From Lactarius indigo (taxonomy: Eukaryota; Basidiomycota; Agaricomycetes; Russulales; Russulaceae): a stretch of DNA of 64,000 nt. This document shows, in pieces, positions 10,989 to 22,072 of the stretch. The notes beneath the pieces were generated by a model. The model worked only from the letters and a program-made list of their open reading frames with translations. It had not been told where the DNA came from and ran no database searches. Position 1 is the stretch's first letter. Each line of letters opens with the position of its first letter. Both the position numbers and the translations under genes were made by a program. Location: assembly GCA_025766275.1 (NCBI GenBank), contig JAFKAC010000001.1, forward strand, positions 3,038,001-3,102,000, written 5' to 3'.

Positions 10989-12085
10989 TCAGACGACGAT
11001 GCCTCGGTAGGTAGAAAGTTGAGACTTGAACCGACTGATTTGGCCTTTAACGAGTCCCCACCATTAATACCGTCCTTGCCATGAAGAGTGGAGTGAGTGT
11101 ACTCACCGGCAGTGAACTGAGTCATGCACGAATCGATCGAGTAGTCCATGAAGTTGTGGATAGGGTCAACGCCAGCAGTCGAACAAGTGTCACGACCAGT
11201 GGGGCAGCCGGACGCAGGGCTCGCCTCGGCAGGCGTGTCCGAGACGAAATCACCCGACCCGGAGCAACCACCCTCGAACGTGTGGTAAAGGCCAACCCAG
11301 TGGCCGACTTCATGAGTAACAGTCTTCACCGCAATCATCTCAGTATCACTCGGTTAGAATGGCATAATGCTCCTACCTTGCCTTCATTGTAGTCGGTGGT
11401 TGAGCCGCCGGGGACGGAAGAGAACAAGAATACGACGCCGTCGTCCACTGGGTCGGACGCGTAGTCGGAGGGGAAAGTAGAATACCCAAGAAGTCCCGAG
11501 TTGGTGAACCTGCCCAACAGCAAAATCAGCCTTGCACGTCACTCCGTACTAGTTTGACTGGTGCTTACCCGACACTGTAGAGGTTGAGGGTAGAGGCGCC
11601 ACCCACACGAAGCGCAGATTTCATCTGGTCTTGCTCAACCGAGGTATCGTCAACGTTGTTGAACCAGTCCGAGTTCACGGTGCGGGTGGTGCCAGCGAGT
11701 ACGAACGAAAGGCCGGAGCCAGAATAGCCAGAATTGAGGGCACTGATCTGGGCAGCGATCGTGGAATCACTGTTAGAGGGCAAAAAAAAAAACTGAGCAG
11801 GGTGGACTCGAAACAAATGACAATGAAAACGAACGCGAGGTTTCCACCTGCGGCCGTGGTGTCTTCACTGATGACGTGCATGTACACCTGAACTGTCGCG
11901 GCGGCAGCGCTGTCTACCAGAGCCTGGGCGGGCTTGTTCGCCTCAAAATGCTTCTCTGCGGCGATGAGCTTCTCCGGAGAGATGGTGGTACCGCAGCGGC
12001 GAGGAATGACCGTCGAGTTGAGGGCGACGGGGGACGCGATAGCGACGGACGCGCCAATGAAAGCAACAAGAGCAGAGAAACGCAT
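10989..12085 (-). CDS. Secreted M43-family (pappalysin-like) metalloprotease, copy C
   Basis: Third member of the A/B/C group, on the minus strand. Exons are 12085-11835, 11769-11569, 11509-11377, 11323-11107 and 11044-10989, with the same lengths as A and B, giving 285 aa. The signal peptide ([18 protein letters not shown]), [11 protein letters not shown] and HNFMDY are intact. It differs from A and B at scattered residues (for example [12 protein letters not shown] at the first junction and NSDW for NADW), so it separated earlier or escaped conversion. Intron 1 contains a poly-A tract. It looks functional. Confidence 0.9.
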
Positions 12086-12176
12086 GGTTAATCGAAGAGG
12101 CGATTGACGGGATGAGACTTGGGAGGTAGCAAATAGCAGATGATGCTTGCTGGAGAGCTGAGTATGCTCACGAAGG

Positions 12177-12247
12177 GGTTTTATACGAAAAAGCAGGTCT
12201 CAAGCAACAGAAAACACTTGGAGTGGTTATTAGTGGTCACCATGTGG
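12177..12247 (-). promoter_or_regulatory. Promoter of metalloprotease C: TATA box and conserved element
   Basis: The minus strand reads TATAAAA near 12177-12183 and the conserved CATGGTGACCACTAATAACC block, then ACTCCAAGTGTTTT, at about 12212-12243. Spacing to the ATG is about 95 bp, as in copies A and B. Confidence 0.55.
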
Positions 12248-13830
12248 TGCATTGAGTGCGAGCACGCAGAGTGCTCCAAGGCCATACGCGTTTCAGCAGC
12301 AGTAGCAGAGAAGGCAACGACGGCTCGGAATACAGAGACACAGAAAAGGATACGAAGAACCACGAAGAAGTGGGGGGGGCAGGACCCCATGTGATCTTGG
12401 CAGAACAAGAGCATGTGCTTGGCATGTGCGCCAGAAGTCACTAGTTCCGATAAAGCCTTCGAGAGAGTAGCAACGGTAGCAACAGCATGAGGATAGGTTC
12501 AGTGCCAAGAACAAAGCGTTCGTGCCAAGCCTTTTTTCTCAACTCCGGCCGTTCCCGAACCGAATGTCCCAAATAAACTGGCCCAATGTCTGGCCCGACT
12601 GCCAGGCGTCATGTCCAACTACTGTGAACCTCTCCTGGCCGCTCTCAAAGACTGCGTTTTACACTCTGACTGTGTCATGAAAAAGGGAAGACTACCATCC
12701 GAATGCATAAAAAATCACACCGACGAGCTTCCCGAAGAGTGCCGGTCTCTGCGTCTCGCGACATTCGAGTGTAAGCGTGGCATGGTAATGTCTCTTTGCA
12801 AATCGTTTTGTCTTACTTCTCTGACGTTTCGCAATCTTCCAAGCTTGACATGAGAAAAAGATTCCGCGGAAACAGCGCCAGTGCTACTGCTGTTAGAATC
12901 AAACAGGAAAGCGCATCAGCACCGACGACGGAATCACCCCGAACGACAAGTTCTGTATAAGGTCATGATCCGCCTTCGGACCCAACGTGACCTCCATCTG
13001 ACGTGTGGAGTTTCAAGCCAAAGTGGTACAGGATATCGGGCCCATCTCAGACGTCCACCGACGTTGGTTTTCGTAAAGAATTGAGTTCGGATTGATGTGT
13101 ATTCCAGGAGCATAGGATACTCTCGATCGACCATTTGTTTCCCGCATGGTACACGTACACTTTCACTGATTGCAACCTTGATTGCGGTGGAGCGTATTCC
13201 CTCATGTCGTGCGAGTGACATACATGATGAAGGATGGATTCCTTGCATAGACGGGTTCTGTCAGAAGTTCTTTCGGTCGCAATTGTGAATATGCTTATCA
13301 GGAATTTCATCACACAAAAGTAGCTGTATTTTGAAAACGTGGATTGCTCGTGTTGCACTGCGGGGAATTGGTGGTGGATCATCCCCTGTGGCTTCCTTAC
13401 TTCCCCTTCTAGGTTTAGGACACACAACTGACGGACTCAGGCCGATATACTGCACTAGCTCCAAGAAGTCCTCGTAATATTGACGAGTCTCTGCCACTTG
13501 GAAACAGACTGGTCCTACAACTAAAACTACAGAGCGAGGTCAAGATACCAGTAAGACTTAGAAAGACCAAGAGGATGGAGATGACAGCGTGCGAAGAGTT
13601 GGAAGGTTGACCAAGACTGGGACAAATATGTAGCTCCTCGTGTGATCCCCACGATACGGTGGGAATAAATGCGTTCTGCTGGGTCTGGGGCCGAGGCTGC
13701 ATATGACGGACCAGTGGAAGGTTATCTCGTTCAATCAGTGGGACATACTGGTACATTTGGTTCGATCGTGTGTGATCGGGGTGATCATCATGAAGGAGTC
13801 CGGACCGGGCACGCGCAGAGCTACACCAAC

Positions 13831-14961
13831 ATGCTTGCGCGAAACCTCATGCGACTTCGTTGCCCCCGTCCTTGGGGAAAGCAACCGTCGTATACCTATC
13901 TCAGAAATGAACACTCGCACTCTACTACCGAGGTTATAGACCCACCTTCGGCAGCCTCATCCGCAGATCCCAAAGAGTCTCGCTCCATCTCCTTATTACC
14001 GAACTCCAACTATCATGAATCCGTCTCTCCTTCTCCAATCAGCCCTCCTGCCGTGATTGAGCCCTCTGCCGGCAAGGCGCCCCCACGTACTTCTACTTAC
14101 CAGAACCCACCCTTTGACACCCATGCTTTTTTTAGCGTGCTCGAGAAAACATTCCCGACTCCTACTGCGCGCAGCCTCATGCGTGCAACACGCGCGTTGC
14201 TCGTCGATCGCATCGGCAAAGTTAAACGAGATGGCCTCACGTATAAAGATCTCGACAACGTGAGTGGGGAGCTGTGCTGCATCGAGTGCCGATTTTTGAC
14301 TCTGTTGACAGCAAGCATACCTCTTCCGCGCGGCGCTATCCGAGATGCGCGCGGAGGCGACTACGCGCACGCGTACTGAGACGGCAACGATACGCGCACA
14401 GTCGGCCTCTTTAAGACGCGACGTTGATGTTCTCAGTGCGAGATTAAAGGAGGGCATCGACGGCTTGAAACATGAGTGCGTCTAAGGCTTATCTTGGACC
14501 TATACTCGCCACTCACACGGTCGGTGGTTACAGAATCCAAATGGATGTCGAAAGTCGGAGGAGCGAAGAGAAAGACGCAAGCAAGAAGGTCGACCTCGAG
14601 ATTGAGGTGCGTTATATAATTGGCCTGGGCCTGCCGTGCAAATTTACGTACTGTATGTGAAAACACGCAGGCCCTACTCAACAAATCTCTGGTCACTTTG
14701 TACGACCTGCGATCTGATGTGGAGGAGGTGAAATGGGACAATATGCGCAAGTCAGTAGGTAGGTTGATTTTCGCGCCCTTTGTTGACCGCCCGGGTAATC
14801 GAATCTCCGTAGCCACCCTTACTGCGTTCCTCGTTGTGATCGTAATCGGGATGGAACTTCGCCCTCAATTCGGGGCACCACCCTCAGCGCCAGCATCGAG
14901 TTTACAACATGGCACCCCTGTCCATGTGGAAGATTTAGAGAAGACCGAGTCTTTTGCATGA
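13831..14961 (+). CDS. Mitochondrial coiled-coil protein, MCUR1/CCDC90/FMP32 (DUF1640) family
   Basis: Members are inner-membrane coiled-coil proteins linked to calcium-uniporter or respiratory-complex assembly. Five exons (13831-14259, 14312-14475, 14534-14606, 14671-14758, 14813-14961) give 300 aa. The chosen ATG at 13831 starts a basic presequence ([17 protein letters not shown]). The family core reads [20 protein letters not shown] followed by [20 protein letters not shown]. Long charged helices follow ([36 protein letters not shown]). A single transmembrane segment ([11 protein letters not shown]) sits near the C-terminus. An upstream in-frame ATG at 13669 exists but would bury the presequence, so it was rejected. 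The exact role in this fungus is inferred from the family. Confidence 0.85.
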
Positions 14962-15163
14962 ATCTTTACGTGCCCCTTCGTAACAGCGGGTGATAGATGT
15001 TACGCGGATGCGGCGTCAAGTTATCAGAATAGACAGGAACAGCATGAGCACCACGGAGCACATATCCCGGATCAGAAGATAACATGACATGATAACACCT
15101 TAATGTATCGTACACCTCCACCTATAGACGCACTCGTAATATATTCTATCAGATGACACATAT
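14962..15163. other. Short intergenic region between the convergent MCUR1-like and PYM genes
   Basis: About 200 bp, probably both 3' UTRs. No coding signal seen. Confidence 0.4.
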
Positions 15164-15803
15164 CTATACAGAAAGCTTGTCCAACTTGTCCGCGACTGCG
15201 TCCACCTCTGACTCAGCCGATGCAATATTTGATGCAGTATGTCCAGCTTTCTTGTGAGGATCGTTCTGAGTATGCTGTCCAGGAGCCGATGGGGTGCTAT
15301 CAACAGCTTGCGCAGGCACAGGCTCGGCCTCTTTGCTGGTGGGTGTCGCAATGACGTCCTCATCGTCTTCACTCTCCCAGCTCTCTCGCACGGTCTCCTG
15401 ACGCTTCTCCTTCCGTTTTTCCTTGCGCTTCTCGTTCTTCTTCGCACTCTTACTCTGTGCTTCTTTCTTTTCCGGTGTGGGCGCACCAGGAGGAGACCAG
15501 CCAGGAATATGGCCCTTTGGCAGGGCACGGGCATCTACTGCCTGTTGACGAACACTACGAAATCGTGCGACGTCCTCCTGAGGTGTGAACCCGGGGCGAA
15601 TTTTACGCTCTTTGCGCACGCTGGTGAGATTTGTGAGGAGGGGGGGGACGTGGATGATCAACCAATGCGTCCTAGGTGTAGATAGAGCACGTGGCGTACG
15701 ATCCATCTGCACGTCGTGATTCCGGAATGACACGATCTAAGGTCCGGGGATCGATTGCGATACCAGAGGCCGTTTTCTGAGGAAAGAGTGGTGGTTTGGA
15801 CAT
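15164..15803 (-). CDS. PYM1: PYM (partner of Y14 and Mago; exon-junction complex disassembly factor)
   Basis: PYM binds Mago-Y14 and strips exon-junction complexes from translated mRNA at the ribosome. Two exons (15803-15700 and 15620-15164) give 186 aa. The N-terminus has the Mago-binding signature: SKPPLFPQKTASGIAIDP, then VIPESRRADGSVRKERKIRP across the intron, then GFTPQEDVARF. A strongly basic Lys/Arg/Glu stretch (EKRKEKRKEKRQE) and a Leu-rich C-terminal helix (VDAVADKLDKLSV) follow, as in the ribosome-binding part of PYM. Reading through the first intron gives an alternative start (MSFRNHD), which lacks the Mago motif and is rejected. Confidence 0.9.
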
Positions 15804-16473
15804 GATCGTAGGACGGTGACAAAGTGGTCGATATTCCGGGCGTCTCTTGAGCTTGATCTGTCGGAGATCGAATAGAGGAGACGCTCTCCAGTCATCACAG
15901 TTGAAGCCCAGTCGGAAGTTCGTAGTTTCCCACAGGTTTATTTCGTTTTATTTCGTTAGTATCGTAGATTAACGAACGTCAGATAATATGTACGTTATTC
16001 TATAACTTTTTTAGTTAAAAATATGTTTTGTTCGAGTACCAGCGTTAGAGTCCTTAAAGAATCGGATAAAAACGATATGAATCGAATCGAATGGGCCCAG
16101 CTATGGGCGTTTTTCAGACGATTTCAAACGATTTCAAACGAAGCAAATTGACAAGCATTATTTATTTTCGATTCGACTCGATTAAGGCGCCTATTACAAT
16201 CGATGATAATACAGTCTACGGCTCTATCGGACAAGCAACAACAGTTAAAGCATTCCGGACGCGGCAGAGATCCTAAGGAAGTGGAGGTCCGGTCACAAGT
16301 AGAAACACAGGGTCCATAGGTGAGGCGTGCAGCGGTGGGACGAGTGTGAAGACGAGAGATCAGGAATCCGAGAGACGATAGACGAGAGGGTGAGAGACAA
16401 GAGACAAGAGACTAGCACCAGAATCGGTCTTGTGTTGAGCAAGACGACAACGGAGCTTCTTAAGTTCCGTTGG
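15804..16473. other. AT-rich intergenic region, no gene
   Basis: Contains short direct repeats (TTTATTTCG twice near 15940; ACGATTTCAA twice near 16120-16140) and an AT-rich core at 15930-16250 unlike its neighbours. This may be a degraded transposon, but no termini are recognisable. Confidence 0.35.
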
Positions 16474-18836
16474 TCACGCCGGTGCCCTTCTTTGCGGCCG
16501 TCTTGACCTTCCTCTGCCATGGTGGGGCTGTGAGTAGGGCTGATACGAAGGAATGAATACGTTGAACTTACTGCTGCGACTTGTGCGGCACGGAGTTCCT
16601 TCTTGAACGGCTAATGGAAAAATTGAGACAATTGTGAGTAGTTTGTGCGTGCGACACCCCCACACAACGTGCGTACCTCTTTGTCGGCTTCCGAGAGTGT
16701 TTTGAAGTATGATTCGAATTCGCACAGGAGGCCTTGTCCTCCGGGTTGCGTTGCGTTCCATTGGCGCATGCAGATATTCCTGTAGGTGTAGTCAGCATGA
16801 GGAGTGTGGTGTATGTTCGACTTACCTTATGGAATTGCCCTCGGTGGGCTCTGCCATGGTATCGGCCTTCTTCTGCTTTTTGGATGACGCCGTCATCGGG
16901 TCACTTTCGGCACTCCGTTTCTTGCCCTTCCCATTGGTCTTGGCACCACCATTGTTAGCAGATGGCGACGACTCGGTGTTGTTATTATCGTGGCCTGTAA
17001 CGTCGTCGGTTGCTGTGTGGGTCATGTCGGGTGTCGGGTTATTTGCGCGGCCCAGTGTGAGCCTGATTCGGAGAGGGTTGGACGCGGTCGCTGTTGCTCC
17101 AGGAGTGGGCGTATCTTCTATGCCAGTACCGTTGTTGGAAGGGTTTGCCTCTGACGAGGCAGTTGAGTCGGTTGGACCTGGTCCACTTTGCAGTGGCGGG
17201 TTTGAGGTATCAGAAGAGGACCTCTCTGGGTCCATCCCAAGGGGCGCTGTGAAGTATCCTGAGTGTGGTCACGTCGGTACATCAAGTATGTACTGCTGGT
17301 GCTCGTACATGCTGATCTTGCTGGGGCGGGGGCACTAAAACGGGTACATTGGCGGGTGTAAAGTGGACAATATGGGGGAGGGTACAAAGGGTCGGTAACC
17401 ACCAACGATGGAGTGGTTCGTGTCTCCGTGGTCTTGAGATGGGTGTTAGGTTCGAAATGAAGTAAAAGTGAGCTGCGTACCGAAGGATTGGGCAAGGGAT
17501 TTATCCCCTGTGTCACGGAGCGTTCTGGTTCACTCCCATTGTCGTTGTCACCGTCGGCTGGGGTCTGTTCCCTGGTGTCGTTGTCGTGGTTGTCACCGGC
17601 GGTTCGCTGTTCTCCTCCGTTGTGGCTGTCAGTGGGACTGTCCTCTCTTGTATTGACGCCGTCACTCTCGGCGTCTAGTTCTTGGCTCGAACCTGTGTGT
17701 ATCTAAGTGCATTGAGGTGGTAATGAATCGACGTACCTTTTGCGGGGGTTTTTGTTGCACCATCCTTCGACCCGGGGTTCCTGTTGCGGTGCCACAATGG
17801 ATATGATCGCATGGACCATTCCCAGAGCTTCCACTCCCCGTCATCACAGAGGAGAAGGAAGTCGTGGGCTTCGTCAGCTAACATCATGCGCGAATAGTAC
17901 TCCCACGCAGTATCGGTAATGTGACCGAATGTTGCTGGGGCCAAGCCTTCCTCGTCGAGTGTGGCCCATAGCATGTGTGCTTTGCGACTCATGTCCGCTA
18001 TCTGGTCTTCATCGACAGGCGTTCCATCTTCGTTTTCCAAGTAGAAGTGTGGTGTTACGTGGTCGTTGTTGTTGTCGTTGGAACCTTTGCGTGGGCACCC
18101 AGGCTTTCTCTTTTTCCGTACAGATGTCGCAGAGCCGTCCGTCTCCCCTCGACGGGCGTTACTTATCTTCGCCATGGCACGCCTGAATTCCTTCTTCGTC
18201 CATTGAATGACCATCGAGAAGTCCGTGCGCTTTCGAGGTGCTGGCTTCGCTGGGACAGTCCCGGTTCTGAGGCCGGAACGTATGCCGCTTCCACGGCCGC
18301 CCGTAGTGTTCTCGTGTTGTGATCTAGTGAAGAGTTCAAGAGTTCCTCTGTGCATTATAAGTGACGCATACACCCTGAAAAATAACAAAAAGGTCTATGC
18401 GCACCTGAGCGTCTTGAGTTCCAAACCCATATCCCTGATCTCCTCCTTCAGCTTGTCGTTCTCCTTTGTTAAGGCGGTAAGGGCTTCTTCGAGCCTCGTG
18501 ATCTCCATGGCTCTCTTCTCGGAGGTCATCTGGACGCGTACAAAATGGCCGTTGCTCTCTAGCAGCCTTGCGGATGCGTTCGAGACCACCGCCTCTAGAT
18601 CAGGTGACTTGTGTTGTGTCAGCGCTATGAATACAATAGAGAATAGCTGGACTCACGTAATTGGAGCCCATATGTGAGCGTGGCTGGTCGGAGCTGGAGT
18701 CATATTGCCGATAAGAACGGGGGTCGTAATGAGAGCTCCGTTGGTCCCCAAGTAGGGAGGGGTCGATATTTGACGTGAAGTTGTAAGAAGCAGGGGAATA
18801 AGAAGCGGGGGAATAAGAAGCGGGGGAGACTGTCAT
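16474..18836 (-). CDS. Hypothetical basidiomycete protein, low-complexity and multi-exon
   Basis: I do not recognise this family. Minus-strand coding segments with good splice borders run from 18836 to a TGA at 16474. Exon 1 has a triple SPASY repeat; exon 2 has a short coiled coil (ITRLEEALTALTKENDKLKE). The largest exon carries a structured core with HFYLENEDGTPVDEDQIADM, LAPATFGHITDTAWEYY and LLLCDDGEWKLWEWSMRSYP. Ser/Asn/Asp/Thr-rich linkers follow. A small final domain reads NICMRQWNATQPGGQGLLCE and YFKTLSEADKEPFKKEL. The borders between about 17260 and 17460 could not be resolved. It sits beside a tnp2 transposase gene, so it could be transposon cargo or a resident gene. Confidence 0.55.
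18787..18831 (-). repeat. 15-bp coding minisatellite, three units (SPASY)x3
   Basis: Three tandem 15-nt units encode Ser-Pro-Ala-Ser-Tyr near the N-terminus of the gene above. Units differ by single bases. Each is in frame, so copy-number change would not break the reading frame. Confidence 0.75.
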
Positions 18837-18969
18837 GGTGGACGGCGGAAAAAAAAAAAGTGGAGAAAGATTACGTGTATATGATGGCTTTGGTTATGTT
18901 TGGTTGTCTGATATAAGTAATCGACTTAGATGATTTTCTGTCGCATACAAATCTCTTCTCTTGTACTCC

Positions 18970-19500
18970 ATGTCCACCATAGATCGCGGCAACGTTCTCA
19001 TCGTTCGTGCACTGCACGAGGCTACCCTAAAGGATCTCTTGTATGCTAAGAACGATGCCGTGTTCAAGTTGATCCAGGAGCGCAACGAGGCCCTTTACGA
19101 ACGGTAACTTACTTCTCTGATACGAGTTCTCAAAGTCTGAGCTATTGGTCTCGTTCTTGCCGCTCCTGGAGACAAAGACTGGGTGGTCCTGTTATCGAGT
19201 TTTCAACCTACGACTTCCTTTCTCCACCAGGGCCTCCGCTCCCATATACTGTGATGATCAACAACGGCTCGGCCAAGATCCTCCGATGCCATGCTACCCG
19301 CCCAAAATGGGCCCATTATCCGCTGGATGTAAGTGATCATTATTTTGTTTTTGTTGACTACAATGATTTCTTTGCAGAGGCGGCTTTGGAATGCCTCTAC
19401 ACAAACCGACGACGCGGACCTAAATCTTGTAGAATCCAACCCATCCGCGTCCAACCCAGAAGTAGTTACCAAAAAGAGGAAGCGATCTGCGTCGCTCTAG
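18970..19500 (+). CDS. Small hypothetical protein, splicing not fully resolved
   Basis: An ATG at 18970 opens a frame reading STIDRGNVLIVRALHEATLK and then KLIQERNEALYER, up to a GGTAAC donor near 19105. A middle segment has LPYTVMINNGSAKILRCHAT and ends at a clean donor (GAT|GTAAGT at 19328). The last segment starts at 19378 (RRLWNASTQTDDADLN), ends with the nuclear-signal-like KKRKRSASL and stops at 19500. The first-to-middle junction is off by one base with the obvious sites, so either another small exon exists or the gene is broken. It is divergent from the hypothetical gene at 16474-18836 and convergent with tnp2 (38-bp gap). Confidence 0.4.
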
Positions 19501-21369
19501 ATACTCCCCAAAAAAGAATTAACTGTATTCATTTTCTGTCACATCGAATCATCATCGTCGTCGAACAACTCCCCATTGGAAAAGTGTGCAAGTCCGATAA
19601 ACGCGTGACGCATAAGAGAGAACTTCCCTGTATCCAAGATCCTCCCATCTTCAGTGACTCGCATCTCCGGAAACATTGCCACGACTGAGAGTATTGACGT
19701 GACTGACACAACGACAAGCCCTTCTGGCAGTGAGACAGGCTCGCTTAAATACACCGTCCCACTCGACTCTGAAAGTATCTTGGTGTCTGGCAACGAGAAC
19801 AATGACACCAACGCGAGGGGATGTTGGGCCTTGCCAAAGCATATATAGAAATAGAATTGTACATTGCCGATACGTGTTCCACCTTCTCGTTTGATCTGCA
19901 GTGCACTTGTCAATTTGGGATCTTCTGTATGGTCGTCTGAGAAACTCACCTCGACACAGGATGTCCGACGAAGTTTTGTAGTGATGTTCGACTCGAGCCA
20001 CACCGATTGTGCCATTTGTCCATCGGGGAGGCGCAGTTTTGCCCACCGACAAACAGCGCTTGGCCACGAGTCGACACTCAGCCAGCCCTGTTCCCTCCAA
20101 TATATCTTGAAGGCCACATGTTCGTCTTCTGTCAGTGGCGAAGGGAAGTCCTCACAACGAGGTAAGAAGGTGTATCCACCTTCAAATTCGCGAGTGCGGG
20201 TTGAGTGAGGCGATCTCTTCATGCTACCGACTTCGAATCTGATCCCAGGAAATCGCGCACACAGGGTGTTGACCTGCGCCCATATGACAGCTCGTTGAGT
20301 GAGATTCGCGAACAGATCCCGATCTTGGCGGATTTCACGTCCAAGATTTCCAATAGCAGTCTCTAGGGTCCATTGCGCGTAGCATGCTGGTTGCCCTACC
20401 CGGATAGTCTCTGGCCCAATATGGGTTAATAGATGTATGCTTTGACGAACAAAATGTAGCCGCGACTCCATGCGCTGGTAGTATAGATCTTCGAACTCGC
20501 GTGCAAACTCCACAAGTAACTCGTGGCCTCAAAGAAGGTCACGATAGGGAATAGAATGTCGCTGGAGGATCCGAACGCCAGCAACCAATTTACAGAAGTT
20601 GAGCCAATATTTACGGGGCAAGAGGTGTCGGAAGAGCGTAGGTCCCAGACCATATAGATATTGCTGGAACTCCCAAGCCTTGTAACCGGTGTTTAGTTTC
20701 TTAGCGGGGTCCCGAGGAGCCCTTCCAAAGGATGACGGTATGAATGGAACCGCTCTTACTACGGTCTCACCGTGCGCGTTCCACAGTGTGTTTTTCCGAT
20801 AGAACACGGCCCAGTCCCAGGTGGACCTGTCATCGGGTGCATATACGTTGATCTTACCAGTAAATAACTTCAAGAGGAGGTCTGGGTCATTCAGAACAGT
20901 CAGATGCATCATATCCAGCGTGAATACATTCGGCACAGGGAATGGCCGACAGGGAAGACCGCTGAATAGATTCTGTTTGCAGAGGCCAACAGCAAGGCGC
21001 CGAGTACGATATTCGCCTTGAGTCCTAGCAGACAGCAGCACGTGTATGTTGCGCTGGTACCTCTGATCGAGGCCATATCAGTAATTGCTCAGGTCTTCGT
21101 TGTAGACATCAGGGTGGGTGCACCCTTCAACATTGTAATCGTGTGGTAGGTGCATGGCAGGGTAGTAATGTCCGTCGCCTGTGCGATGCCGACTTGGCAT
21201 GTGACAATAGAGGCGACAGCCATACTTCCCACTATGCCCAACTATCCCAGACATGGCCGCGCTGCCGAGACTGTCAGCAGTTGCAAAAACGATCATGGGT
21301 ATCGAGCGAGGGATGTACGCATCCAGATAGGCATCGTAAATCTTGAGGCCCTCACGCTGAAGGGCAGCT

Positions 21370-21988
21370 TGGCGGATTCGTTCCGCCGGAGGTCCGAGCG
21401 GCGGTAGCGTTCGCGCGTATCACGCTCGGCCTCGGGCACTTTCCGTTCAACCATGCCCGAATTTTTGGACCCGCCCCACAGGGGCTTGTACGTTTCCGGT
21501 CTCCGCATATTCTCGTGTGTTCTATGAGCTTCACTACGATACAATTTGCAGATTCGGAAAGCTGCTTCAAGCAGCTATGATGTGTATGTATTTTATTATG
21601 ACTTCATATTCTCGAAGGCTCCCGCGCGTTCTCCCCTCCCGTCTGAAGGACGGTTTGCAGCCTCGAATGGGAAGCAAGCGCGACTTAACTTGTGATTCGG
21701 TATCGTGCCCGATGGCCCGTGCGTCTGCCCGAACTACTATACGACTCCCCGAGTGTTCTTACTCATATTCTGACTTGTTTTTGAAAAAGCGTTTGAAATT
21801 ATTGTACTTGTACTTATAAAAACGGCTCAAAAAGAGCCCAACAATGTAACGCAGCCTCGTCTTGACTCGCATACTCCCCGTCTGCCTCCAACGCGAATAC
21901 TCGCGCTCGTATTTTTCTTGACTCACTACTCTCGCGGTCACTCGCACGTGACCGCCCCCTTACTCCGGCGTCGTCCTTAACCTTACCA
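21370..21988 (+). repeat. 5' LTR of the copia element
   Basis: 619 bp, from TGGCGGATTCG to CCTTACCA. It aligns with the 3' LTR along its whole length; I count one substitution (TCTGCCCGAAC against TCTGCCTGAAC) and three single-base indels. Confidence 0.92.
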
Positions 21989-22000
21989 GGTTATGGGCCC
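21989..22000 (+). promoter_or_regulatory. Primer-binding site (half-tRNA initiator-Met type)
   Basis: GGTTATGGGCCC directly follows the 5' LTR. It is complementary to the anticodon stem-loop GGGCCCATAACC of eukaryotic initiator tRNA-Met. Drosophila copia is known to prime from a cleaved half-tRNA at this internal site. Confidence 0.75.
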
Positions 22001-22072
22001 TGCTGCTGCCCAATAAATCAGTACGAGCTCCTATATTTTCAAAACACTTACTTTTTGTGAGACGGGTGAACA

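Larger units (their letters stand above)
10900..13555. repeat. Duplicated block C (same orientation as block A)
   Basis: The block holds metalloprotease C and about 1.4 kb of upstream sequence homologous to the distal parts of A and B. Shared landmarks include CACGTACACTTTCACTGATTGC near 13150 and the TTGGAAACAGAC patch near 13500. Similarity to A and B is lower than between A and B. On the minus strand near 13420-13540 a hydrophobic stretch (VVLVVGPVCFQ) matches VLVVGVVCFQ in block A, perhaps a relic of an older co-duplicated gene. Confidence 0.7.

Noticed and set aside
15700..15733. Alternative ATG for PYM at 15733 (MSFRNHD...)
   Set aside because: It lies in another frame of exon 1 and would omit the Mago-binding N-terminus, which is present in the frame starting at 15803.
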